From Brevibacillus parabrevis (GTDB lineage Bacteria > Bacillota > Bacilli > Brevibacillales > Brevibacillaceae): 64,000 nucleotides of DNA. Within the stretch, counting starts at the first letter, position 1, and each line of letters begins with the position of its first letter. Below the pieces are notes generated by a model. The model saw only the letters and a program-made list of their open reading frames with translations, was not told the origin of the DNA and searched no databases. The stretch lies in contig NZ_RHHV01000019.1 of NCBI RefSeq assembly GCF_003710905.1, positions 186,001 to 250,000 of the forward strand, in the 5' to 3' direction. Shown here one piece after another: positions 1 through 7,329 of this stretch. The translations under genes and the position numbers were made by a program.

Positions 1-8
1 GAACTTTT

Positions 9-515
9 TTAAATGGCTTGAACGTCATCTTCCCAGCGCGGGCTTTCCGTTGCCGGATGCGCCATGGGCCAAACAGGCAGTTCCAGTACGTGACGATGCT
101 TGCCCGGACCATAGTAATCTTGTTCGGCGCGCGCCAGGCGAAAACCGTGGGCAGACAAAGCGCGAACGGAAGAATGGTTCGTCTCGCTCACCGTAACCAG
201 CACCGTCCGCAGCGTCGGGAAGCGCCGCAATGCTTGCAATCTGGCTTCAATCAGACGTTTGCCGATGCCTTGTCCTTGAAAATCTTTGCGAACATTGCTG
301 AACAACAGCCAGCCTGTCGTCTGGTACATGTCGATGCCTGCACAGCTGAAACCGATCAGCTCGCCACCGCTTGTCGCTTTGAAGATCAGCTCGGGAAACA
401 GCTCCATATATTTTTTCAGCTCATGCAAATTCATGCGATCTGGCAATGTCAGGTCGGCCAGCGTAATCATCTCGGCAAAATCTTCTTTTTTGGCGCATTC
501 AATCCGTACTTCCAT
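9..515 (-). CDS. GNAT-family N-acetyltransferase
   Basis: This 168-residue protein is a single Gcn5-related acetyltransferase domain. The acetyl-CoA pyrophosphate-binding loop Q-G-Q-G-I-G-K is at about residues 80-86, preceded by the usual beta-strand (WLLFSNV) and followed by the helix that packs on the cofactor. A later N-x-x-S-V-R-A-L-x-x-x-G-F segment (about residues 113-127) is the typical C-terminal part of the fold. The ATG at 515 follows a G-rich Shine-Dalgarno (GGGGG) in the stretch just upstream. The acceptor substrate cannot be read from the sequence. The gene stands alone and converges on the window edge. Family assignment is firm; the substrate is unknown. Confidence 0.85.
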   Translation of the reverse strand: MEVRIECAKKEDFAEMITLADLTLPDRMNLHELKKYMELFPELIFKATSGGELIGFSCAGIDMYQTTGWLLFSNVRKDFQGQGIGKRLIEARLQALRRFPTLRTVLVTVSETNHSSVRALSAHGFRLARAEQDYYGPGKHRHVLELPVWPMAHPATESPRWEDDVQAI

Positions 516-655
516 CCATTCTTCGCCCCCTGTCCAGTTGCCTTCGTCTATTCCACTCTAGCAAGCGGATATAAAGCAGGGATGGATAGCGTGTGAATGA
601 AATGTAAATTCGTGTAAGTTGATCGTCTGTGCTGTTTTTTTAAAAGGAGAGGGCA

Positions 656-1633
656 TTAGGTCGTTCTTCTCTCCACGAGAATCGGGGCCAGCTCTCTTGA
701 CTCTTTTTTGCTCGACGGATGCAAAATTCTTTCGTACAGCATTTCAAAAGCGTAGTTTCCCATCAAGGTACTCGGACTGGAAACCGTCGTGATTTCCAAC
801 AGCTCGCCGACAGGCTGGTCGTCGCAGCCTACGATGGCGAGGTCAGACGGGATGCTGATCCCAAGACTGCCAGCCTCTTTCACAATCCCTGCGGCAATAT
901 GGTTGCAAGACACCAGCAGGGCAGACGGCGGCTCTTTCATTTGCTGGATATGGCGAGCGACGTCTTTTCCGTCCTGCACGATCAGACAATCTTCAAAAGC
1001 CCAGTCAGCCGATGGCTTCACATCTACTGAGCGAAGCATGTCGTGGTAAGCGCGCTTGCGATGAGCGCTGTTGAAGCTGTTTTTTCTGCCGATGCAGTAG
1101 CCGATTTTCCGATGTCCTTTGCTGATCAAATACTCCATGCCGATTTGGAAGGTCAAATAGTGGTCGATGTGGACGCTGGACACGCTGGCTGTCTGGTTGG
1201 CTTCACACGTGATGATCGGCCCGTATTCGGCGTACTCGTCAAGCAGCTCGCAAGAAGTGGACCGCGAGCACATGATCAGCCCGTCCATTTTCTTGTTTTT
1301 CAACAGGCGTAAAATGTTGTGCTCCTGTTCAGGTACATTGTTTGTTTGGCAAACCATCAGATTGTACTGATGACGGGCTGCCTCTGCGGCAATGCCTTCG
1401 ATGATCGAGCTGTAGTATTGATTGTTGACGAGCGGCAGCGTGACGCCGATCACTTTCGTTTTTCCGGTCGACAAATGGACGGCATTGCTGTTTTGCACAT
1501 AATTCAATTCCGCGATAATCCGCATGATTTCCGCGCGTTTTTGTTCATTGACGTACGGATGATTGTTCAGGACGCGCGACACCGTGGAGACCGATACTCC
1601 CGCCAGCCTTGCTATTTCTCGAATGTTAGCCAC
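656..1633 (-). CDS. LacI/PurR-family transcriptional regulator
   Basis: The protein is about 325 residues with an N-terminal LacI helix-turn-helix (residues 2-28, A-R-L-A-G-V-S-V-S-T-V-S-R-V-L-N) and a C-terminal periplasmic-binding-protein-like sensor domain. It should be a DNA-binding repressor with a small-molecule, probably sugar, effector. I chose the GTG at 1633 because a GAGGGG Shine-Dalgarno lies about nine bases upstream; a TTG at 1639 would add two residues but is too close to that site. It is divergent from the membrane protein that starts at 1830, and no sugar gene adjoins it, so its targets may be elsewhere. Confidence 0.9.
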   Translation of the reverse strand: MANIREIARLAGVSVSTVSRVLNNHPYVNEQKRAEIMRIIAELNYVQNSNAVHLSTGKTKVIGVTLPLVNNQYYSSIIEGIAAEAARHQYNLMVCQTNNVPEQEHNILRLLKNKKMDGLIMCSRSTSCELLDEYAEYGPIITCEANQTASVSSVHIDHYLTFQIGMEYLISKGHRKIGYCIGRKNSFNSAHRKRAYHDMLRSVDVKPSADWAFEDCLIVQDGKDVARHIQQMKEPPSALLVSCNHIAAGIVKEAGSLGISIPSDLAIVGCDDQPVGELLEITTVSSPSTLMGNYAFEMLYERILHPSSKKESRELAPILVERRTT

Positions 1634-1829
1634 TCCCAATTACCCCTCTGTTCATTCGAACCGTTCTTCTCTCCATCATAACGAGAATCCCCTCCTTTGC
1701 ACCAGTTGAAAAGCTTGCCGGATCGCTGTGAAAGTGCAGCCAACTTTTCCGGGCAAATTTTTTGCTTGCTCTGAAAAGCGTTCCACACCGTATTCTACTT
1801 CCAACGATCTTGAAAGGAGCCATGCCCTC

Positions 1830-2474
1830 GTGTTTCGCTTCAAATTTGAGTATCTGCTGTTTGTCGCAGGCTTGCTGATTCTTGCCCTCGGCATCAATAT
1901 GATGACGACCATTACTTCGTTCGGTCTCAGCCCTTATGATTCCCTGTTTATTGCCCTGTTCCAAAACTTCGGAGTGTCGATTGGCTTCTGGATGTTTGTG
2001 ATTAACTTTACGTTTGTATGCATCGTCTTTTTTATGGATCGGCGTTATATTACGATCGGGGCCGTCGTCGTCATGGTTTTGATTTCTGTCTTCGTAGACA
2101 TGATCGGCTCGATCGATGCGCTGATGGACGGCATCCGCTCGCTCCCGCCGCTTCTGACCTTGATCCTGGGCAACCTGTGCATCGGCAGCGGCATCGGACT
2201 GTATGTGTGCACACAAGTATGCACCGCACCGCAAGAAGCTTTCGTGCTCGTCGTCTCGCAGCGAATGAAGTGGACGTTCAGACGGACAGAAATCTCGCTC
2301 GCCTGCCTGTTTTTGACGCTCAGCTTTTTGCTGGATGGACCGATTTATTACGGAACGATCGTGCTGTCGTTTACCACCGGCTACATCATCCAGGCAGCGA
2401 TCAATGCCGGAAACAAGCTTCTGTCTTTCGTCAATCGCGGGAAAGAAGGGCAAGTGCAGCAAGGAATGGAGTGA
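1830..2474 (+). CDS. YczE/YitT-like integral membrane protein
   Basis: A hydrophobic protein of about 214 residues with five or six predicted membrane segments. It opens with F-R-F-K-F-E-Y-L-L-F-V-A-G-L-L and carries the G-I-N-M-M segment and the S-P-Y-D-S-L motif found in the YczE/YyaS/YitT family of multi-pass proteins. The upstream reading frame is open to an ATG at 1728, but the GTG at 1830 has a strong AAAGGAG about ten bases before it and starts directly at the first membrane segment, so I take it as the start. Members of the family have no well-established biochemical role; a transport or regulatory membrane function is only inferred. Confidence 0.75.
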   Translation: MFRFKFEYLLFVAGLLILALGINMMTTITSFGLSPYDSLFIALFQNFGVSIGFWMFVINFTFVCIVFFMDRRYITIGAVVVMVLISVFVDMIGSIDALMDGIRSLPPLLTLILGNLCIGSGIGLYVCTQVCTAPQEAFVLVVSQRMKWTFRRTEISLACLFLTLSFLLDGPIYYGTIVLSFTTGYIIQAAINAGNKLLSFVNRGKEGQVQQGME

Positions 2475-2502
2475 GTGAACAAGTGAATGATAGAAAGACA
2501 TC

Positions 2503-2533
2503 CAAAAAAGCCGTCAGCCAAATGACGGCTTTC
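2503..2533. terminator. Hairpin terminator, probably bidirectional
   Basis: Perfect 10-bp arms AAAGCCGTCA / TGACGGCTTT with a six-base loop. The six-A run on the left gives a U-tract for leftward transcription of the broken small gene at 2688-2968; the plus-strand side has only a short T-run for the YczE-like gene. Confidence 0.75.
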
Positions 2534-2687
2534 TCGCGCCTGCGCAAAACTATCAATCGCGCCGGCGTGATTTTTTATTTGTGCCGCTCGCTACCTACTT
2601 GCACTGCTCAGGCAACGACCTCGTACTATCAGGCTTGTCATCAATCTATCCCTGCCCACCGAACGCTTTTTTCTTCAAAAACATGCC

Positions 2688-2968
2688 CTACCATGCAAAT
2701 AAAAACACGTAGCTAGCGAGTACGAAAACAGCCCAGAGGGAGCCTTGCAGCAGTTCCATGACAAAATGCTCGAACTCGTCCATTTCTTCTGCCCTGCCGA
2801 TGCTTTTCCACAGACTGACGACCGGAAGCAACAACGCCAAGAGCATCGCGGCAACGGACATCCGCTTGTTTTTCTTGCGCGCGAGGCAAAAGACGGCTGT
2901 CCCTGCTGGTATGAGGAAAAATAGGTAATAGATCGCCCAAAACCATCCGGGCAGGCTCTCCCAGTCAT
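2688..2968 (-). pseudogene. Small three-helix membrane protein, frameshifted next to its start codon
   Basis: Reading leftwards, AGGAGG at 2980-2975 is followed six bases later by an ATG at 2968, an ideal start. The frame opened by that ATG gives Arg/Cys/Ser-rich junk, whereas the +1 frame from the fourth base reads a coherent hydrophobic protein (W-E-S-L-P-G-W-F-W-A-I-Y-Y-L-F-F onward) of about 90 residues with three membrane segments, ending at a TAG (2690-2688). That good frame has no ATG, GTG or TTG near the ribosome site. The simplest reading is a one-base loss within the second codon, either a real mutation or a base-calling error. The family is not recognised. Confidence 0.6.
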
Positions 2969-3014
2969 GTTGTCCCTCCTGTCTCCGTGTTTGTACACGC
3001 TTATTCTGAAAAAG

Positions 3015-3425
3015 CTACTCTGCACTTTCCAATGATATTATATATTTTCCATTTGTATCCTTGTTGGTATGATATTGCACTCGCCATTTTCCCTTTATAG
3101 GCGTTACCTCGAGTTTTTCAGCATAAATCTGGTCTTTGGTCACCTCTCCAGACTGAACCAATCTGTTGTTTGGATCGAACAGTTCAAAAGTAAGGCTTCC
3201 ACCATCCAAATTAATCTCATGTTTGACAAGCAGTGTATCGTATTTAGTTTTGTTAACGGTAATTTCCCTAATCACCTGTTTATATTTTTCCTCATATTCA
3301 TTGGACAAAAAGACACCTTCTGCTGACCGCATAAAATGTTCTTGATAAAAAAAGGAGTAGTAGCTGATTCCCACCGCCAAAGCGATAAAGACGGCAATTA
3401 AAACGATCCTCCATTTCCTTTTCAT
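3015..3425 (-). CDS. Membrane-anchored extracytoplasmic protein of the FtsX-type ABC operon
   Basis: A 136-residue protein with a basic N-terminus (MKRKWR), one membrane segment (about residues 7-25) and an exported tail of about 110 residues that looks beta-rich, with regularly spaced charged and aromatic residues (G-S-L-T-F-E-L-F-D near its middle). The ATG at 3425 is preceded by AAGGAGAG; it lies inside the last codons of the upstream ATPase gene (ends 3430), so the two are translationally coupled. No known domain was recognised. Position as last gene of the operon suggests an accessory or immunity-type partner of the transporter, which is inference. Confidence 0.6.
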   Translation of the reverse strand: MKRKWRIVLIAVFIALAVGISYYSFFYQEHFMRSAEGVFLSNEYEEKYKQVIREITVNKTKYDTLLVKHEINLDGGSLTFELFDPNNRLVQSGEVTKDQIYAEKLEVTPIKGKWRVQYHTNKDTNGKYIISLESAE

Positions 3426-3429
3426 ACCG

Positions 3430-4116
3430 TTATCTCTCCTTCTTTCGATCTTCTGTAATGACTCCATCTACAATGTTGATGATTCGTTTTGTATATCCGG
3501 CGATTTTTTCATCATGGGTAATGACAACAATACTTTTGCCTTCTTCATTCATTTGACAAAGAAGCTCCATTAACTGCGCTCCATTTTTTTGGTCCAACGC
3601 ACCTGTTGGTTCATCAGCCAGGATCAGCTCTGCTTCAGCAGTCATAGCACGTGCAATGGCAACTCTTTGTTTTTGGCCTCCCGACAGCTTGGATACATTT
3701 TTATCGCTCAAGTCAGCAATCCCGAGTTTGTGCAAATAATAGTCTACTTTTTCCTTCTTTTCCTTGAGGCTCATTTTTCGTTTAAACAAGGGCAGTGCCA
3801 CATTTTCATATACGCTAAAATTGTGCATTAAGGCGAAGTTTTGAAAGACAAAGCTGACCGTTTTGTTTCTGATCTGGCTTAATTCTCTATCGTTTAATTT
3901 TTGGATCAAAGTGCCATTTAGCCTGTATTCTCCTTCACTCGGTATATCCATGCAACCCATAATGTTCAAAAGGGTCGATTTACCTGAGCCAGATGGACCC
4001 ATGATAGAGACAAATTCGCCTTTATCCATGCGAATAGTCACTTGTTTTAAGGCTACAGTTGCATACTCTGCTTGCCCGAATACTTTCGAAACATTATCAA
4101 GTTCGATGAATGCCAT
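3430..4116 (-). CDS. MacB/LolD-type ABC transporter ATP-binding protein
   Basis: A 228-residue ATPase with a Walker A motif at residues 40-47 (GPSGSGKS), Q-loop (FVFQNF), ABC signature LSGGQKQR, Walker B LILADEPTGALD and the H-loop (VVITHD). The E-P-T-G-A-L-D form and short length are characteristic of ATPases that pair with FtsX/MacB permeases and drive mechanotransmission or lipoprotein/peptide export rather than solute import. Its ATG directly abuts the stop of the permease gene at 4117, so it belongs to the same transcript. It probably serves both permeases of the operon. The cargo is unknown. Confidence 0.9.
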   Translation of the reverse strand: MAFIELDNVSKVFGQAEYATVALKQVTIRMDKGEFVSIMGPSGSGKSTLLNIMGCMDIPSEGEYRLNGTLIQKLNDRELSQIRNKTVSFVFQNFALMHNFSVYENVALPLFKRKMSLKEKKEKVDYYLHKLGIADLSDKNVSKLSGGQKQRVAIARAMTAEAELILADEPTGALDQKNGAQLMELLCQMNEEGKSIVVITHDEKIAGYTKRIINIVDGVITEDRKKER

Positions 4117-5400
4117 TCAGTCTCTCCCCCCTACTAACTCTCGAAGTTGGAGTTTTTTTATCCGAAGCAACGGGATGAACACGGAAGAAAGAATAACCAG
4201 GATGGATACAAGCATGACTTTACCGTATAAAGGGAAAGCAAACATCTCCAGCTTTATATTCGCTACCGATGAATCTTCGAAAGCTTCCGTCACGTAATTC
4301 AGCATAACCCCGGAAACTGCTGAAACCGTTACTATCCATACAAGTTCCATGAGAATAATCATGGAAATATCCCTTTTGGTTGCACCTGCCACCATCCTGA
4401 CTCCCAGTTCATGCTTTCGGGCGTGAATCGACGAAAGCGTCACCGAAACGATTCCAATGATGGAGATCACTAAAAAGAACATCCCCATGAACAGGGAGAA
4501 ATTGCTGACTTGCTTCCTGTTTTCCCTGTAAGCCTGCAACTCGTCACCAACTGTTGCCAGCGTTGGATTTATGCCTAATTCTCTCCCCTTTTCTAAAATG
4601 GCCGCCGAGACTTGATTGAACATTTCTGCGGAATCCAGTTGGATGAAGGTGTTATGCATTCTCACCGCTACATCCATCGGCTCGCTTTCCCTGACAATCG
4701 GAAAAAACGGAGCAAGAAAAAAGTTGTCCAGGTTATCGACCGGATCAGCAATGTAATCATTTCCAGATAACCATTCACTCCTCTGCTCAAGAACTCCAAC
4801 AACTTCGTACACGATTTTCTTTTCATGGATGATGGTCTCAAACCGATCACCAAGATTGATGACATCCCGGTAGTTATATCCGATCAAAACCGGGATAACG
4901 TCACCGTCCTTTTTGGTGAAATCCGCTTCACCCAGTGGCCTTCCGTTAATGATCTTGAATTTTGCATATGAATAGATGCCTTTATCTAAAAAAACGATCT
5001 TGCTATTTTCAATCGCATTCTCCAACCTTGTTCCGGCATACTGTTTTTTGTTTTGTTCAAGAAAAGCACGTTGGTTCGGCAAATTTTCCGGTGTGATGGA
5101 GGTCGTATCAAAGGAGCCGTACCTCTGCACTCCAGGCGTTTGTTTGATAAAATTCTCCAAGTGACTAAATCGTTCTGCAAACCATTCTGTGTCATCCACA
5201 TCCGCAAAAGACAACCGCAACGTTGTATCTTTATCCATCTGCATTACCGCAAATAGCTTTTTCTCTTGATAGTGCACGACGTCCATGGAAATAAACGCAT
5301 GGTTCATCACCCAAAAGGAAAGCACAAGCTGTGTCATCATCAGAAAAACAGACAGCTTTCTTTTCCACATGGATGAAATAGCAATGGAAAGGTGCTCCAT
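4117..5400 (-). CDS. FtsX/MacB-type ABC transporter permease (second of the operon)
   Basis: A 427-residue membrane protein with the MacB layout: one N-terminal membrane helix (about residues 16-36), a large extracytoplasmic domain of about 250 residues, then three C-terminal helices forming the FtsX core (S-L-F-M-G-M-F-F-L-V-I-S and the cytosolic R-K-H-E-L-G-V-R-M-V-A-G-A motif that contacts the ATPase). The ORF lies 11 bases from the preceding permease gene and abuts the ATPase gene. With the permease at 5412-6530 it probably forms a heterodimer. The gene is AT-rich compared with the rest of the window. Confidence 0.85.
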   Translation of the reverse strand: MEHLSIAISSMWKRKLSVFLMMTQLVLSFWVMNHAFISMDVVHYQEKKLFAVMQMDKDTTLRLSFADVDDTEWFAERFSHLENFIKQTPGVQRYGSFDTTSITPENLPNQRAFLEQNKKQYAGTRLENAIENSKIVFLDKGIYSYAKFKIINGRPLGEADFTKKDGDVIPVLIGYNYRDVINLGDRFETIIHEKKIVYEVVGVLEQRSEWLSGNDYIADPVDNLDNFFLAPFFPIVRESEPMDVAVRMHNTFIQLDSAEMFNQVSAAILEKGRELGINPTLATVGDELQAYRENRKQVSNFSLFMGMFFLVISIIGIVSVTLSSIHARKHELGVRMVAGATKRDISMIILMELVWIVTVSAVSGVMLNYVTEAFEDSSVANIKLEMFAFPLYGKVMLVSILVILSSVFIPLLRIKKLQLRELVGGRD

Positions 5401-5411
5401 TTCTCTTCTCC

Positions 5412-6530
5412 TTATCCCCTGATAGCCTCAACTGGCTGTATTTTTACCGCCTTGCCGGAAGGGATGGCAGTAGTGAAAAATGCTGTTGCAAAAACAAACA
5501 AAATCGCGGCAAAGATAGTGGTGGAGGTAATCTCAACCGGATAATCGAGCCATTTGGAGAGCAAGCTTCTTATCATCCATTGAATAGAAAAACCTATGAC
5601 AACCGCTATCAGGTTGATGACGCACATCTCCCAAAAAAGCATGGAGACGATATCCGCATTGCTGTAGCCAAAAGCTTTCCTGATACCAATTTCGTACTTT
5701 CTTTCATGAATCCAAAAGGCTGTAAGGTTAATCGCGTTGATGATCGCCAGAGCGTAGACCATTATGGATATGTAGATTTCGCCTCCCCTGTTGGGTGCAA
5801 TAATCCCCTCTGTTTCTCCGTACGGGGAGGCTGTACATGTCACTTCCGGAAATAGACGCTTGGCATTTTGTTTAATCTGTTTTTCGTCTGCGTATGTATT
5901 TGTATAAATATTGTGGATCAAGAAAGGAATCGTTTTCGTGCTTTGCAATTTGCTCAAAAGCGTTGAGGAAAGCGACGTGGCCGGAATAACAATTTTGTAA
6001 TCAATCGCTTTTGTTGTTTTTCCTTTCACGCCGATTATTCCGATCACTTCGTATTCTTCGTTATCCAGCAAAATGTACGGTTTTCCGTTCTTGGTGCGTA
6101 CACCTTTCCCTCTCGCTTTGCCAACTAGGGCTACTTTTTCTCCATGGATGATATCCGTTATATTCAGATATCTTCCTGTTTCTAATGGAAATCTCTGAAC
6201 AACCTGTTTTGTCCAATATTCAGGCGTTACTGGAGCCATGAGACCATTGTGAAACATTTTTGCTCGGTCCAGAATAACTCCAGTTTGATCTGATATCCCG
6301 TCAAAAACCTTGAACAAAGCGTGTACATCTTGTTTGTCCGAAAGCTCCAATTCTATTTTAGTAGCATTCTGGGGTGCGTAATGAACCTGTTGCTGGATGA
6401 GTAAATGCGTATTCCTCACACTCGATATACCTATTGAAATGAGTACAATGGATATGGTCAGACCCAAGATAATCAAAGCGGTTGTGACAGGATGGGCTTT
6501 AAACTGATTTTTTATCGAGCTTATTGTCAT
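5412..6530 (-). CDS. FtsX/MacB-type ABC transporter permease (first of the operon)
   Basis: About 372 residues, starting at the ATG at 6530, which has an AGGAG site at the right distance; the frame extends to 6578 but without a ribosome site. One membrane helix near residues 18-38 is followed by an extracytoplasmic domain of about 200 residues and three C-terminal helices. The cytoplasmic FtsX signature H-E-R-K-Y-E-I-G-I-R-K-A-F-G-Y is present. It is paired with a second, divergent permease rather than being a homodimer, which is less common among MacB systems. It is separated from the upstream secreted-protein gene by a strong hairpin (6594-6637). Confidence 0.85.
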   Translation of the reverse strand: MTISSIKNQFKAHPVTTALIILGLTISIVLISIGISSVRNTHLLIQQQVHYAPQNATKIELELSDKQDVHALFKVFDGISDQTGVILDRAKMFHNGLMAPVTPEYWTKQVVQRFPLETGRYLNITDIIHGEKVALVGKARGKGVRTKNGKPYILLDNEEYEVIGIIGVKGKTTKAIDYKIVIPATSLSSTLLSKLQSTKTIPFLIHNIYTNTYADEKQIKQNAKRLFPEVTCTASPYGETEGIIAPNRGGEIYISIMVYALAIINAINLTAFWIHERKYEIGIRKAFGYSNADIVSMLFWEMCVINLIAVVIGFSIQWMIRSLLSKWLDYPVEITSTTIFAAILFVFATAFFTTAIPSGKAVKIQPVEAIRG

Positions 6531-6593
6531 GTATAACCGTCTCCTGAGTTTTTCAGCATTGAATATGGTTTGCGGCAAGCTACCGTCGTAGCC

Positions 6594-6637
6594 AAACAGA
6601 AAATAAACCGGCTATTCAACCGGTTTATTTTCTGTTT
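6594..6637 (-). terminator. 18-bp perfect hairpin between secreted-protein gene and ABC genes
   Basis: Arms of 18 bases (AAACAGAAAATAAACCGG and its exact complement) with an eight-base loop, located 16 bases after the stop of the secreted-protein gene and about 65 bases before the permease start. It is an intrinsic terminator or partial attenuator that would keep ABC expression below that of the secreted protein. Confidence 0.8.
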
Positions 6638-6652
6638 GAATGTTACGGGATC

Positions 6653-7039
6653 CTAGTCATCGGAGAAAGTATCAACGACAAGTTCTTTTTTCCGATCAGA
6701 GCTGTCAATCGAGTGTCTACTTTTGAAATACTCAGCTCCCGCATAAGTATAGCGGCATTCAGCAAGGCTTTTATCTCGATCATATTTGCTGCCAGAAACT
6801 CCAGAGTCGTCTTTCCACATTTCAAGTCTGACTGCAACATAGTTACTATTGTTTGGATTAATGAAGTCTGTTTCGGCTTCTGCCTTATCTTCATCTAAAA
6901 GATTCCAATCGACATCCAGTTTGATATCAGCCCGCAAATCTTTATATTGAAGAGTGTCGGTTTGTGTCTCCGCATAAGCAGAATTAGCTGCCGTCAACAA
7001 AGCGAGTGTTGCAGCAATACCAAGAAATTTTTTTCCCAA
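6653..7039 (-). CDS. Small secreted protein of unknown function
   Basis: A 128-residue protein with a clear Sec signal peptide (MGKKFLGIAATLALL..., A-Y-A cleavage near residue 23). The mature part is about 105 residues, acidic, with a single cysteine and an aromatic-rich segment (A-E-C-R-Y-T-Y-A-G-A-E-Y-F). It starts with TTG at 7039; GGAGG lies about nine bases upstream, and no ATG in frame is better placed. It is the first gene of the AT-rich ABC cluster. Small secreted protein plus MacB-type exporter suggests a toxin, bacteriocin-like or surface-active product, but no known family was recognised and the role is inference. Confidence 0.6.
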   Translation of the reverse strand: MGKKFLGIAATLALLTAANSAYAETQTDTLQYKDLRADIKLDVDWNLLDEDKAEAETDFINPNNSNYVAVRLEMWKDDSGVSGSKYDRDKSLAECRYTYAGAEYFKSRHSIDSSDRKKELVVDTFSDD

Positions 7040-7073
7040 GTTCCTTTCCTCCCAAACTTACTTTGTCTATATA

Positions 7074-7085
7074 CCTTGGCCAAGG
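7074..7085. promoter_or_regulatory. 12-bp palindrome, possible operator
   Basis: The perfect palindrome CCTTGGCCAAGG lies about 35 bases upstream of the TTG start of the secreted-protein gene and just upstream of a TATAGA that could be its -10 element. It may be an operator for this cluster. No matching regulator gene is adjacent. Confidence 0.35.
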
Positions 7086-7269
7086 GTAATAAGGAGAAAA
7101 CAACAACAAATTTAGTGGGTTTTTCCTTATCGACTTTTATTATACTTATCATTTTTGTCATTGTTTGTAGAAATATGTAAAATATAGAAATTTATACTTT
7201 ATTAATTTTTGTATTTTTTTGTAAATCGCATGCATGAGGCACGCTTCCATCTTCTTGCCTTGTTCCATG

Positions 7270-7312
7270 AAAAAAACCGACGACAGCCGCATTCAAGCGG
7301 TCTATCGTCGGT
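7270..7312 (-). terminator. Terminator of the abg operon
   Basis: Leftward hairpin ACCGACGATAGACCGC / GCGGCTGTCGTCGGT with one internal mismatch pair and a six-base loop, followed by a run of T. It lies about 20 bases after the abgB stop. Confidence 0.9.
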
Positions 7313-7329
7313 CTTGTCACGTAAAACCT

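Noticed and set aside
2675..3025. 116-codon Cys/Ser/Arg-rich frame read from the ATG at 2968
   Set aside because: The frame is incoherent. The adjacent frame encodes a normal membrane protein, so the locus is treated as frameshifted.
6653..7039. Lactococcin 972-type or lantibiotic precursor
   Set aside because: There is no family motif, leader-cleavage signature or modification enzyme; only the layout is similar.
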